Origin: Streptomyces sp. NBC_01750
Lineage (GTDB): Bacteria > Actinomycetota > Actinomycetes > Streptomycetales > Streptomycetaceae
Length of the DNA: 64,000 nucleotides
Assembly: GCF_035918095.1 (NCBI RefSeq)
Contig: NZ_CP109137.1
Coordinates: 8,821,980 to 8,885,979, forward strand
Reading direction: 5' to 3'
The notes beneath the pieces are model-generated. The model saw only the letters and a list, made by a program, of their open reading frames with translations, made no database searches and was not told the DNA's origin. Every line of letters begins with the position of its first letter. Position 1 is the stretch's first letter. Below, one piece after another: positions 35,513 through 44,257 of the stretch. Both the position numbers and the translations under genes were made by a program.

Positions 35513-36559
35513 ATGATGGAAGGCATACCCCTGGAGCCTTCGCCTAAGAGTGATTTAGCAGAGTCGAGTGTCGAGCGCGTCTCTATCGCTTCACTGGTAA
35601 CGGCAGATTCTCCCCGTTTGGCGGGTGAGGATATGGAGCATGGTCGCATGCTTGCCCAGTCCGAAGAAGTATTGCCTCCAATTATTGTCCACCGCCCGTC
35701 GATGAGAGTCATCGACGGAATGCATCGGCTGCACGCCGCGACTTTGCGGGGCCGGGATGTAATTGAGGTCAAGTTCTTTGATGGAAGCGTACGGGACGCA
35801 TTTGTTCTTGCTGTGAAGTCCAACATGCAGCATGGTTTGCCGCTGACGCTATCGGATCGCACAGCGGCGGCACTACGCATCGTCAAGACACATCCGGAAT
35901 GGTCTGATCGTGCGGTGGCCGCAGCGACCGGGTTGGCGGCGAAGACCGTCGCTGCCATTCGTCGGCGGTCGGCAACCGGGGAAGTTCCCCAGTTGCACTC
36001 CCGGATCGGGAGGGACAGCAAGGCCCGCCCGGTCAACAGTACGGAGGGCCGCAGGTTGGCGAGCGCTCTGATCGCGAAGAACCCTGATGCCTCACTGCGG
36101 GAGATCGCCACCGCGGCCGGCGTGTCACCGGGCACCGTGCGGGATGTGCGTCAGCGCCTGCAGCGCAACGAGGACCCGGTCCCTCCCCGTCAGCGCAGGG
36201 CCGAGCTGAATGCCGCGCAGGGAAGCCACATCGCGATGGACAGCGGTGCCGGAGCTGCCGTCGGGATGCTGAACCGGGAGACGGCCAGGCAAGCGCTCAT
36301 GCGGGATCCGCAGCTTCGTATGTCTGCCGAGGGCCGGCTCTTGCTGCGCCTGTTCGGCATGCACATCGCCGACACCGGGCAGCGGCAGCGGCTCATCAAC
36401 TGGCTTCCCAGCCGTTGGCGGTGCGCTGTCGCGGAGCTGGCCTATTCCTGTTCGCGGGACTGGTACCAACTCGCAAAACAGTTGGAGGCGTGCGACGAGC
36501 AGGCGACGGCGAGCATGTCTTGGGCCAGCCGGCTGGCTCGACCACATCCACCAGAGTGA
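35513..36559 (+). CDS. ParB-domain (StrR-like) regulator 1
   Basis: 348 residues from the ATG pair at 35513/35516 behind GGAAGG. The N-terminal ParB domain has LPPIIVHRPSMRVIDGMHRL and HAATLRGRDVIEVKFFDG, followed by an HTH (WSDRAVAAATGLAAKTVAAI) and a second HTH (SLREIATAAGVSPGTVRDV). Such ParB-domain proteins of the StrR type regulate antibiotic clusters in Streptomyces. A TTA leucine codon at 35555 makes translation depend on bldA tRNA. A relative with the same domain order lies at 37520. Confidence 0.78.
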   Translation: MMEGIPLEPSPKSDLAESSVERVSIASLVTADSPRLAGEDMEHGRMLAQSEEVLPPIIVHRPSMRVIDGMHRLHAATLRGRDVIEVKFFDGSVRDAFVLAVKSNMQHGLPLTLSDRTAAALRIVKTHPEWSDRAVAAATGLAAKTVAAIRRRSATGEVPQLHSRIGRDSKARPVNSTEGRRLASALIAKNPDASLREIATAAGVSPGTVRDVRQRLQRNEDPVPPRQRRAELNAAQGSHIAMDSGAGAAVGMLNRETARQALMRDPQLRMSAEGRLLLRLFGMHIADTGQRQRLINWLPSRWRCAVAELAYSCSRDWYQLAKQLEACDEQATASMSWASRLARPHPPE

Positions 36560-36613
36560 CCGGCAGCGCTGCGGCTGACGGCCTGTTCTAGCCCTACACA
36601 AGGAGGTGTACGC

Positions 36614-37152
36614 GTGAGTGAACGCTGGGTGCTGGAGCACACCGCGTCGGAGGGACCGGTTCAGGCTGTCGTTTACACCATCCCCAGCTCGGGTTCAGGG
36701 GCAGCTTCCCACCGTGACCTGGCACGTGGCTCGCCGCCGAGTCTCAGTCTGCTCACTGTGCGACTGCCAGGCCGGGAGAGCAGGTTCTCGGAGCCGCTGC
36801 GGCGCGACATGTCGTCTGTGGTCGCCGAGTGCACGGAGAATATCCGCGCCACGCGCGAGGGCATGGCGAGTTGTTCATTCTGCTGGGGGACTGTTCCGGA
36901 GCATTCGTCGCCTACGAGGTGGCGCGGAGACTGGAGCAGGAGGGACTCGCATTATGCGGGCTCGCCGTTCTCAGGCAGGTGGCCCCCAGTGCATGGGGCA
37001 CGTCGTCGCCCATGGCCCATTTGCCGAGCGATCATTTCCTGAAGGCGCTGCTCAAGGCCGGGATCGTCTCCTCCGAAGTCGCAGCCGACAACAACAAGTT
37101 CTCGTTCTTCGAGCCCGTGCTACGGGCCGACCTGAGGTTTGGCGGGGTCTGA
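36614..37152 (+). pseudogene. Type II thioesterase, frameshifted and truncated
   Basis: The N-terminus (VQAVVYTIPSSGSGAASHRD, LTVRLPGRESRFSEPL) is read from 36614 and the middle part (ELFILLGDCSGAFVAYEVAR) from another frame after about 36850. The nucleophile elbow GDCSG fits GxSxG of thioesterase II. The frame ends at FSFFEPVLRADLR, where the lid region of intact enzymes is followed by ~80 more residues including the catalytic His; these are missing. It once probably belonged to a peptide or polyketide synthase cluster. Confidence 0.7.
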
Positions 37153-37519
37153 GGAGAGGAACCTCCAGGCGATGGCGATCAGGAAACATTTGCGCCCCAA
37201 CGGATTTTGCGGCCATGAGTCGCCATACCCTCCGACTCGTCGCATCGCCTGTGAGGGCATACGACATGTTGTCGCCCGGCAGAGATGCTCGAGTCAGCCC
37301 GCTCGGCAGATTAGACAGGCGTGCAAGAAGCCCTCCTGGGTCGACTGCCACGGCCTGCTGACGCCGGCACCAACAAGTCGGCAGGCCCGTCGTCTCAGTC
37401 CCGGGCAGTGTCAGCCCCCACCTGGCTGCTGGGTACGCCAGTTCATCAAACCGGGGGCTGCGTCTGCCTTTTGCCAGCCTCCTGGCCCTAGCGCCTGATC
37501 TCACAAGGGGGAAGTTGAA

Positions 37520-38467
37520 ATGCTTTACTCTGACGTCCATTGGTTACAGATCGCTTCGCATGAGCAAGTCGATGGGGAAACTGTTCCCCTCACCTCGCTC
37601 GTCGCGGGTGACACGCTTCGGATAAAGGGCACGAACGAGGGCCATGTCCGTGTTCTGGTGGAGATTGAGGGCCCGTTACCGCCTATCCTCGTGCACCGTC
37701 ACACGCTCCGCGTAATCGACGGTAGGCACCGGCTGTTGGCAGCCAAGTTGCAGGGGCGAGAGACGATCGCCGTTCGGTTCTTCGAGGGGGACGAGGAGGA
37801 AGCGTTCGTCGCAGCAGTACAAGCCAACGCCACGCACGGTCTGCCACTGACCTTGGCAGACCGCAGAACCGCAGCCGCCCGCATCGTGCGGACGCACGCA
37901 GATTGGTCAGACCGCATGATCGCCGGGCTGGTCGGTCTCTCGCCCAAGACAGTCGGGGTCGTACGGCGGCGCCTAGCTGCTGAGGAATTTCCTCAGTCGA
38001 CGGCTCGAGTCGGGAGGGACGGCAGAATCCGCCAGCTCCCCACACGGAAAGCGAAGGACGAGACCGTTCCCACGTCCGACCGCGGCGGAACTAAGGACGT
38101 TCCGTCCGGTGCGATGGCCAGGTCAGGTCGGGTCTCCCATGCCATGTACTGTCCACGCGAATCGTCGCGTGAGGCGCCTCCGGACCGTGCGAGCCACCAG
38201 CGCTCCAGCGCCGAACGGTGGAGGATGGCGTACCAGATTCTGCGCCAGGACCCGTCCGTGCGGATGACGGAGACGGGTCGCTTCCTGCTGCGGCTGCTGG
38301 ATATGAATCTGATCCAGGCTGATGAATGGGAACGGCTTACGGACAACGTGCCGCCACACCGAGCAGAGTCCGTGGCCGCTCTGGCCGTGGAGTGCGCCAA
38401 GACATGGCACGACTTCGCAGCGAGGGTCATGTCGCAGAGTGTAGGCAGTTGCCACGACGAGAAATGA
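37520..38467 (+). CDS. ParB-domain (StrR-like) regulator 2
   Basis: 315 residues, ATG behind AAGGGGGAAG. Domains match regulator 1: ParB part LPPILVHRHTLRVIDGRHRL and LAAKLQGRETIAVRFFEGDE, HTH WSDRMIAGLVGLSPKTVGVV, and a C-terminal part with RFLLRLLDMNLIQADEWERL. The central linker differs. The two genes are a tandem pair, and their most likely targets are the P450/RiPP operon downstream; no binding data exist. Confidence 0.78.
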   Translation: MLYSDVHWLQIASHEQVDGETVPLTSLVAGDTLRIKGTNEGHVRVLVEIEGPLPPILVHRHTLRVIDGRHRLLAAKLQGRETIAVRFFEGDEEEAFVAAVQANATHGLPLTLADRRTAAARIVRTHADWSDRMIAGLVGLSPKTVGVVRRRLAAEEFPQSTARVGRDGRIRQLPTRKAKDETVPTSDRGGTKDVPSGAMARSGRVSHAMYCPRESSREAPPDRASHQRSSAERWRMAYQILRQDPSVRMTETGRFLLRLLDMNLIQADEWERLTDNVPPHRAESVAALAVECAKTWHDFAARVMSQSVGSCHDEK

Positions 38468-39008
38468 CCGGCACCACCGACACGGGTGCATGCATCCGAC
38501 CCGCTGACCGGTCTCTTCTCAGTCCGTCATCCCACGGCTGTCGGCGACGCATTAGTGGTCCCGGATCACTTTCCGTGCCAGAGCCTCGGAGGTCACCGAA
38601 GCCGCGACCATCAACGGCCGTGGGTGATGTCTTCCCTACTCGAGGTACTGCCGGTGCTTGACGCCCTCGGGCGGGAGCGAGCGTGATGCTGCGCCGGCGG
38701 CAGACCTTGGGCGGGCCCGTGGGTTCGGCTCGAGGGCGACGAGCGGGAGGTGGATGCCCCGGCTCATCGATCTCGGTTTGATGGGGCACCGGGCCTTGTC
38801 GGCTTCGGCCGGGCGCATCGCGCGCTGATGCCCGACCTTGCGGGTCCTTGTTCTCCTTGGGCATCAGGCGTTACGGCGTTCGAGCGGCGATGCGCCGGGT
38901 CGGAGGTGGGTCCGCACTGGCCGGTCCAGTACGACTTCACGGCCGGGATGGAGGAGAAGGTCTCCGTTACACAGACCGGCGGCCGCAATAGGTAGACCGG
39001 GACCGATG
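38468..39008. other. Gap with no convincing gene
   Basis: About 540 bases. Frames on both strands are Arg/Pro-rich and lack ribosome sites. I see no repeat or strong hairpin. Confidence 0.4.
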
Positions 39009-39232
39009 AGGCTGCCTGTCGCTCGTCGCGGTCACGGCCCGGCAGAACCGTCAAAGTCCGGTCAAAACCCCACCGCGTGGCTGCCGCTCAGCTGCGACTT
39101 GTACTGCCAGTACGCGGCCGAGTGGACCGACACGAAGCTGCGCTCGTACGTCGACACCGGCCCGGCGGAGCGGGATGCGCTGTTCCGACGGGAAGATGGC
39201 GATCCTGCCGGCGCCGGCATCCATGGCTGCTG
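39009..39232 (+). pseudogene. C-terminal relic of an HNH/DUF1524-type nuclease
   Basis: One frame gives CLSLVAVTARQNRQ and a second gives NPTAWLPLSCDLYCQYAAEW then TDTKLRSYVDTGPAERDALF. Together they resemble the tail of actinobacterial HNH endonuclease proteins (SLVAVTARTNRQK...WLPP...C.Y..EW..TKLRW). The catalytic HNH part is missing and the remainder is frameshifted. Confidence 0.5.
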
Positions 39233-39245
39233 AACCACGACCGAT

Positions 39246-40292
39246 TCACGCGTGTGATGCGGCGCTGGTATCCCGTGAGGCTCTGGCGGTGCGTGCAGTG
39301 GGCGTCTTGCTGACCGCGACGGCGGCCAGCGCGTCGCCCAGCGGTGTGCGGCGGTAGAGCACCGATCGCCCCATGCGGGCGCGGTTGACCATCCCGGCCT
39401 CGCGAAGTACGGCTAGGTGTCTGCCCGCCGCGCCGAGCGTCATCCCCAGCATCGCGACGAGTTGGGTTGTGGTGGCCGGTTGCTCAAGAGCCGTCAACAG
39501 CCGTGCTCGCGCTGCGCCGATCAGCGCGTGCAGGGCTTCAGGGTCGGCATCGAACGACGTTTCCCATATGGCGGCCACACCGCGGGCTGGGTATATCAAT
39601 GCCTTCGGCCACGGTTGGTCGACGTGCACGACGAGGCCGGGCCAGACGAACACGGACGGCACCAGGAGCAAGCCGTCCCCGTCGAGCGACACTGGATCCC
39701 GGGTCGGGTCGCCCTTCAGTTCAATGGCGCCGTCGTGCCAACGCACTCCATCGTGCAGGCCGTCCAGCGCGGCCGCCCATCCGAATTGCGACAGTCGCCC
39801 GGCGCGGTGCACGACGTCGTAGTCACAAATGGCCCGGAGCTGGTGCCAGAGCGGGGCGAGCAGCGCGTGCCAGGCCTGGTCGAGAGCGTGGGCGATGCGG
39901 TCCACAGGGTCGGTGCCGCGCAGGACGCGCAGCGAGCGCTGATCACGTACGGGATGCCCAGCCAGCCACTGGTCGATTTCCTGTCGTGCCTGGCGCGGGG
40001 GCGTGGCCTGGATCGCGGCGAGGTCGTCGGGCCAGGTCTGGGCCATGCCGGCCGGAGGCTGGTTGATGAAACCGACACCGCTGTGGGCTGACTCCAGGGC
40101 AAGTACGGCATGCAGGTCCGTTTCGCGCAGCAGGCAGCGGTATGCCGGCTCCAGCCGGTTGACCCATCTCGCCGACAGAGCTGAACGCGAGCCTCCGCTC
40201 AAGAGTCGGAGCAGACGCGTCAACTCCGTCAGCGGTGACAGCGCGAACCGGGTTCGAAGCAGGTCTTCGGCGCACACTTCCAGTCGGAACAC
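39246..40292 (-). CDS. DUF5937/ArsR-type winged-helix regulator
   Basis: 348 residues from a GTG at 40292 with GGGGGAG upstream. The N-terminal ~170 residues are the DUF5937-type domain (VFRLEVCAEDLLRTRFALSP start). The C-terminal HTH is TTTQLVAMLGMTLGAAGRHL with LAVLREAGMVNRARMGRSVL. It is divergent from the MFS transporter, with 75 bases between them, the usual arrangement of an efflux pump with its repressor. Confidence 0.8.
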   Translation of the reverse strand: MFRLEVCAEDLLRTRFALSPLTELTRLLRLLSGGSRSALSARWVNRLEPAYRCLLRETDLHAVLALESAHSGVGFINQPPAGMAQTWPDDLAAIQATPPRQARQEIDQWLAGHPVRDQRSLRVLRGTDPVDRIAHALDQAWHALLAPLWHQLRAICDYDVVHRAGRLSQFGWAAALDGLHDGVRWHDGAIELKGDPTRDPVSLDGDGLLLVPSVFVWPGLVVHVDQPWPKALIYPARGVAAIWETSFDADPEALHALIGAARARLLTALEQPATTTQLVAMLGMTLGAAGRHLAVLREAGMVNRARMGRSVLYRRTPLGDALAAVAVSKTPTARTARASRDTSAASHA

Positions 40293-40366
40293 CTGTCTCC
40301 CCCTCTGCTTTTCGCGTCCGTGCGAAACATTAGCCATGCAATCGGCTCGGCGGCACGCTTCTCGCC

Positions 40367-41614
40367 ATGGCATCGAGCGACACCGCAACGGCATCAGCGA
40401 CGTACCGGGAAGTCTTCGACAATCCCGTATTCCGCCTTCTCTTCGGTGCCAACCTGGCTGCGGTCCTCGGCACGACGCTTCGCATGGTTGCGCTGTCGCT
40501 GCTGGTGTACGACGTGACGGGTTCCGCTTTTCTCACCGCACTCACCTACGGAATCGCCTTCGCACCGCAGGCGATCGGCGGTGTTCTGCTGGGAGCGTTG
40601 CCCGACCGGATATGCCCACGAGCCCTGATCGCGGCCGGTCACGGGCTCGAATGCGCGGTCGGCGCAGTGGTGGCGCTGGCCCCCCTGCCGATCGGCGCCG
40701 GCTTGCTTCTCGTGGCGGTGCTCGGCGCGCTCACCCCCGCGTTCCGGGGGGCCACGAGCAAGGTCATCGCCCAGTCGCTCCACGGTGACGCGTACGTCCT
40801 GGGCCGCTCGCTGGTCGGCCTGACCATGTCCGGCGGCCAACTGGTCGCACTCGCGGCCGGAGGGCTGCTCGTCGCGTGGCTCGGCGTACCGGGCGCGCTG
40901 CTGACCGGGGCGCTCTGCCATCTAGCTGCGGCGATCGTTGTCCGCATCGGTCTGCCGAATCTTCCCGTCGAGGGCAGGGCGGCCGGCACGGTCGTCCGGC
41001 AAAGCTGGTCCGGTACAAGACAATTGATGAAGGAGCGCGCCATGCGCTCTTTGTTCTTGGCGCAGTGGCTACCGCCGGCGTTCATCGCGGGGGTGGAGAG
41101 CCTGATCCTTCCGTACGCCCGCGTCCGCGGTTTCTCCGTCACCGCGGCGAGTCTGCTCCTGGCCTGCCTGCCGGTGGGCATGATCGTTGGAGACCTCCTG
41201 ATGGGCCGTCTGGTCCGGCCTGCGACCCGCGTCCGACTGGTCATGCCGCTCATGACTCTCGTCGGAATCGCCTTTGTGCCCTTGCTGTTCGAGCCGCCGA
41301 CGCTGGTCTGCGCTGCGCTCCTGGCAGTGTCCGGCGTGGGCAACGCTTACATGCTGGGCGTGCAAGGACGGTTCCGCGACGTCGCGCCGACCGCACTGCT
41401 GGGACAGGCTTTCGCGCTGTTGGGCACGGGTCTGATGGCCTTGCAGGGGGTTGGCCCGATGGTCCTCGGAGCGCTTGCGGAGTGGACGGGTTATGGCGCT
41501 GCCGTCGGTGCAGCCGGCGTGGCCACCGTCGCCACAGCCGCTGCGCTCTGGCCGGGATGGAGCCGGTCGACCGCCCCTCTAATGAACGGCGCCGCACAGA
41601 CGCCAGACAAGTAA
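40367..41614 (+). CDS. MFS transporter, probable efflux
   Basis: 415 residues, 12 predicted helices. Family marks are VFRLLFGANLAAVLGTTLRM at helix 1 and the loop GALPDRICPRALIAAGHGLE (a D-R motif between helices 2 and 3). A long loop around residue 215 separates the halves. It is controlled presumably by the divergent DUF5937 regulator. It could export the product of the P450/pentapeptide operon that starts 350 bases further on. Confidence 0.85.
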   Translation: MASSDTATASATYREVFDNPVFRLLFGANLAAVLGTTLRMVALSLLVYDVTGSAFLTALTYGIAFAPQAIGGVLLGALPDRICPRALIAAGHGLECAVGAVVALAPLPIGAGLLLVAVLGALTPAFRGATSKVIAQSLHGDAYVLGRSLVGLTMSGGQLVALAAGGLLVAWLGVPGALLTGALCHLAAAIVVRIGLPNLPVEGRAAGTVVRQSWSGTRQLMKERAMRSLFLAQWLPPAFIAGVESLILPYARVRGFSVTAASLLLACLPVGMIVGDLLMGRLVRPATRVRLVMPLMTLVGIAFVPLLFEPPTLVCAALLAVSGVGNAYMLGVQGRFRDVAPTALLGQAFALLGTGLMALQGVGPMVLGALAEWTGYGAAVGAAGVATVATAAALWPGWSRSTAPLMNGAAQTPDK

Positions 41615-41849
41615 CGGGCCGGAGGTCGGCTGCGAGCCCGTCTCGGGTCTTGCACGCCCGGTGATGACGACGTGCCCGTTCACCGGGCACACGCGGAACC
41701 GGCCATCCTCAGGACGGCAACGGCGGCTTCTCACGCAGAGTGAAGCTTTGATTCCCCCGTCCGACCCCCGCTCGGCGAGGGTCACTCACGGGCGAGACTC
41801 CCAGGTCACAGGGGCATCTTCCCGTCCCTTCGTACTTTCGACGCCCCAG
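41615..41849. other. Intergenic part before the P450 operon
   Basis: About 235 bases between the MFS stop and the repeat pair upstream of the P450. No coding frame with ribosome site. The promoter of the P450 operon probably lies here or in the repeat region. Confidence 0.4.
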
Positions 41850-41947
41850 CCTGAGATATGGCACGGGAACGGGTGAAAGATTTTGGCCAGGGAGGGCAAA
41901 TAGATTGCCTTTTGCTGTGGCGACCCTGAAATATGCATCGGGAAGCG
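41850..41947. promoter_or_regulatory. Repeat-containing region upstream of the P450 operon
   Basis: Two imperfect direct repeats, CCTGAGATATGGCACGGGAA (41850-41869) and CCTGAAATATGCATCGGGAA (41925-41944), lie 75 bases apart. Between them is an inverted repeat GGCAA-ATAGA-TTGCC (41895-41909). This is AT-richer than the flanks. It could hold the regulator binding sites of the operon. Confidence 0.45.
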
Positions 41948-41966
41948 AACACGGCAGCTCAGAACA

Positions 41967-43166
41967 ATGTCTGGGCCGGATGACCATTCCGCCACGATGC
42001 CTAGTGAACCTGGATTCGGCATGCAAACCTTAGATCCATTGTCCACCGAGGTACTTGAGAATCCCTACCCGGCGTATGAGATGCTGCGACGTGAGGATCC
42101 CATCCATTGGCACGAGAAGCTCAATGCCTGGATGGTCACCCGGTATGCTGACTGCTCGCAGATCCTGCAGGACCATGAGACATTCGTGTCAGACTTCCGG
42201 GTGACAGGGGAGGAGACTCCCGACGAATTTCTCAGTCTGCAGACTCTTGACCTTCCCGATCATGCCGCCGTTCGCAAGGCCATCCTTCCTGCGCTTCGCA
42301 AAGTCGACCTGAAAGGCTGGCTTCGCGAGACGAAGGCGCACGCCGAGAAGTTGTTGAGTGTCGTAGACGTCAGTGACTTCGACTTCATAACGGAGTTCGC
42401 GGAGCCTCTGGCGGCCCATAGTATGTGTGTCCTGTTCGGGATTCCGCTGCTGGAAGACGAGACGGCCTTTCGTTCGGCGCAGCGCGATCTCGTGCTCAGC
42501 ATGGACTCGGGGCTGGAACCTTCCCGCCGTGAGGCTGGGATGCAGGCCAGACGTCACCTCAGTGGCCTGGTCGAGCCGTGGATCGAGCACGCACCTCCGG
42601 CCGGCCTCCTGAGCGACGTGGATTACTCTGCGGTTTCCGGTGAGCAGCTCAACTTTCTCGTGAACTCTCTGCGGGCAATTTTTGTAGCTGGATACTCTTC
42701 CACGAGTAGCGCATTCGGGAACGCTATTCGCGCTCTGGCAGAGCAAGGAATTTTCGATGCTGGTACGGTGCCTGAGATCGATCAAACGGCCTTCCATGAG
42801 CTGGTGAGATTCGATGGAGCTGTTCAAGCTGAGAGCAGGGCTGTGAGCCGGGAATCACAGGTCGGCGGAAAGCGCCTGCGGGCCGGTGAAGTGGTCGTGG
42901 TAATGGTTGGGTCTGCCAATCGGGACGGAACGATATTCTCCGACCCCGATAAGTTGGCATTTGACCGCTCGCAGAACCCCCATCTCGGCTTCGGTAAGGG
43001 TATTCATTCCTGCTTGGGAACCAGGCTTGCCTTGCTGCTGGGCGTCGAAATACTCGGCGACTTCGTACGCCGCTACAGCATTCAACTCAGGGAAGTACCG
43101 GTCCAGCGTCCCACCGCAACTCTGCGTGGTCTCGACCGACTGCAACTTTCCATCGTTAACCGGTAG
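41967..43166 (+). CDS. Cytochrome P450, candidate peptide cross-linking enzyme
   Basis: 399 residues. The heme-binding loop is GFGKGIHSCLGTRLA (Cys349), the ExxR pair is in FHELVRF, and the I-helix is IFVAGYSSTSSAFG with the oxygen-activating Thr/Ser. It belongs to the soluble bacterial P450s. In biarylitide loci a P450 of this type joins Tyr and His of an M-R-Y-x-H peptide; the M-R-Y-V-H ORF of this operon makes the same job likely. There is no good ribosome site before 41967; ATG 42021 is an alternative. A TTA codon at 42030 suggests bldA control. Confidence 0.85.
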   Translation: MSGPDDHSATMPSEPGFGMQTLDPLSTEVLENPYPAYEMLRREDPIHWHEKLNAWMVTRYADCSQILQDHETFVSDFRVTGEETPDEFLSLQTLDLPDHAAVRKAILPALRKVDLKGWLRETKAHAEKLLSVVDVSDFDFITEFAEPLAAHSMCVLFGIPLLEDETAFRSAQRDLVLSMDSGLEPSRREAGMQARRHLSGLVEPWIEHAPPAGLLSDVDYSAVSGEQLNFLVNSLRAIFVAGYSSTSSAFGNAIRALAEQGIFDAGTVPEIDQTAFHELVRFDGAVQAESRAVSRESQVGGKRLRAGEVVVVMVGSANRDGTIFSDPDKLAFDRSQNPHLGFGKGIHSCLGTRLALLLGVEILGDFVRRYSIQLREVPVQRPTATLRGLDRLQLSIVNR

Positions 43167-43205
43167 CTGAGCGACCGTCATCGCACTTGCAAGGGGGACC
43201 ATCAC

Positions 43206-44219
43206 ATGAGCCAGATCGACAACTGGCCCCAGGCGCCGATTCTCACGAAACTCCCTGCCGTCGCCCGACTCCGGCAGGAGTACGACGCCGACCGCCTGCG
43301 TAAGGACCTCGCGCAGCTCAACGGACTGACGTGGAACCAGCCTCGCATCGTCTCGGGCGAGGGGGTCGGCAAGTACGTCACCGATTTGGACTGGCGTTCC
43401 ATAGCGCTGCGCAGCCTGCGTGGTGAGGCCACCAGGAGCGACGCCGGCGGGCCCGGGCTGGCGGAATTCGCCGACACCCGGTGGCTAGCCGACACGCCCT
43501 ACTTCAAGGAGGTCTTGGCCGGCATCCCAGCACCGTTGCGCGCCGTACGCCTCATGTTGTTGGGCCCAGGAGCCGAGAGTCCGCTCCATCACGATACGAA
43601 GTATGGCTTGCCGTGGGGCGCCCTGCGCCTTCACGTGCCGGTTCTGACAACGCCGGGTGCGGTGCTGGAGATCGATGACACGACACAGCGCTGGCAGCCG
43701 GGCCAACTGTGGTACGCCGACTTCACTCGGATGCACGTCGTGCGGAACACCGACCGCGAGCCGCGCGTGCACATGGTGATCGACTGCCAGCCGACGGAAG
43801 AGCTGCTGGAACTGTTTCCAAGAGAGTTCCACACCGCCGATGTGCGAAGGAACATCCTTTTTGCCTCGGAACAGCCGACTTTGTCGATAGAGGAACTCGC
43901 TGCGCTGCGCTGCACATTTCGGCTTCCTCGGTCCTTCAAGTCGTTTGAAGAGGAGGACGGGGTGTTCACCGTGGCTCAGGAATGTGAGATCGCGACGATC
44001 GACCTCTTCGAGGACTCTCTGGGCCTCCACATTGACGGCCAAGCCGCCTTCAAGCTCGTTCATGTGGGAGACCGGGAGTTCCGTCTCGCCGGCTGGAGTC
44101 GCGAGCGGACGATCCAGCTGATCCCCAGTGAAAAGAACGGCGGTGACAAGGTGATCCTCCGCAGCCGCTGCGGCAATGTGGTGCGGTCTCTGGAGATTCC
44201 TTCCTCTCGTCCGCTGTAG
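43206..44219 (+). CDS. Asp/Asn beta-hydroxylase-like Fe(II)/2-oxoglutarate oxygenase 1
   Basis: 337 residues. The cupin-type core is RAVRLMLLGPGAESPLHHDT (His128, Asp130), WGALRLHVPVLTTPG, and WYADFTRMHVVRNTD (His177), which gives the H-x-D...H iron triad plus an Arg for 2-oxoglutarate. The C-terminal ~120 residues form an extra domain not present in the basic family. It follows the P450 after 39 bases. The likely reaction is hydroxylation of an amino acid side chain, perhaps of the cross-linked peptide. Related to the next gene. Confidence 0.8.
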   Translation: MSQIDNWPQAPILTKLPAVARLRQEYDADRLRKDLAQLNGLTWNQPRIVSGEGVGKYVTDLDWRSIALRSLRGEATRSDAGGPGLAEFADTRWLADTPYFKEVLAGIPAPLRAVRLMLLGPGAESPLHHDTKYGLPWGALRLHVPVLTTPGAVLEIDDTTQRWQPGQLWYADFTRMHVVRNTDREPRVHMVIDCQPTEELLELFPREFHTADVRRNILFASEQPTLSIEELAALRCTFRLPRSFKSFEEEDGVFTVAQECEIATIDLFEDSLGLHIDGQAAFKLVHVGDREFRLAGWSRERTIQLIPSEKNGGDKVILRSRCGNVVRSLEIPSSRPL

Positions 44220-44257
44220 GGAAGTCGCAGATCGCCTCGATTCAATGGGAGAACATC

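Noticed and set aside
37520..38467. Plasmid partition ParB protein
   Set aside because: The domain order with two HTH parts, the lack of a ParA gene and the neighbouring biosynthetic genes fit StrR-like pathway regulators better.
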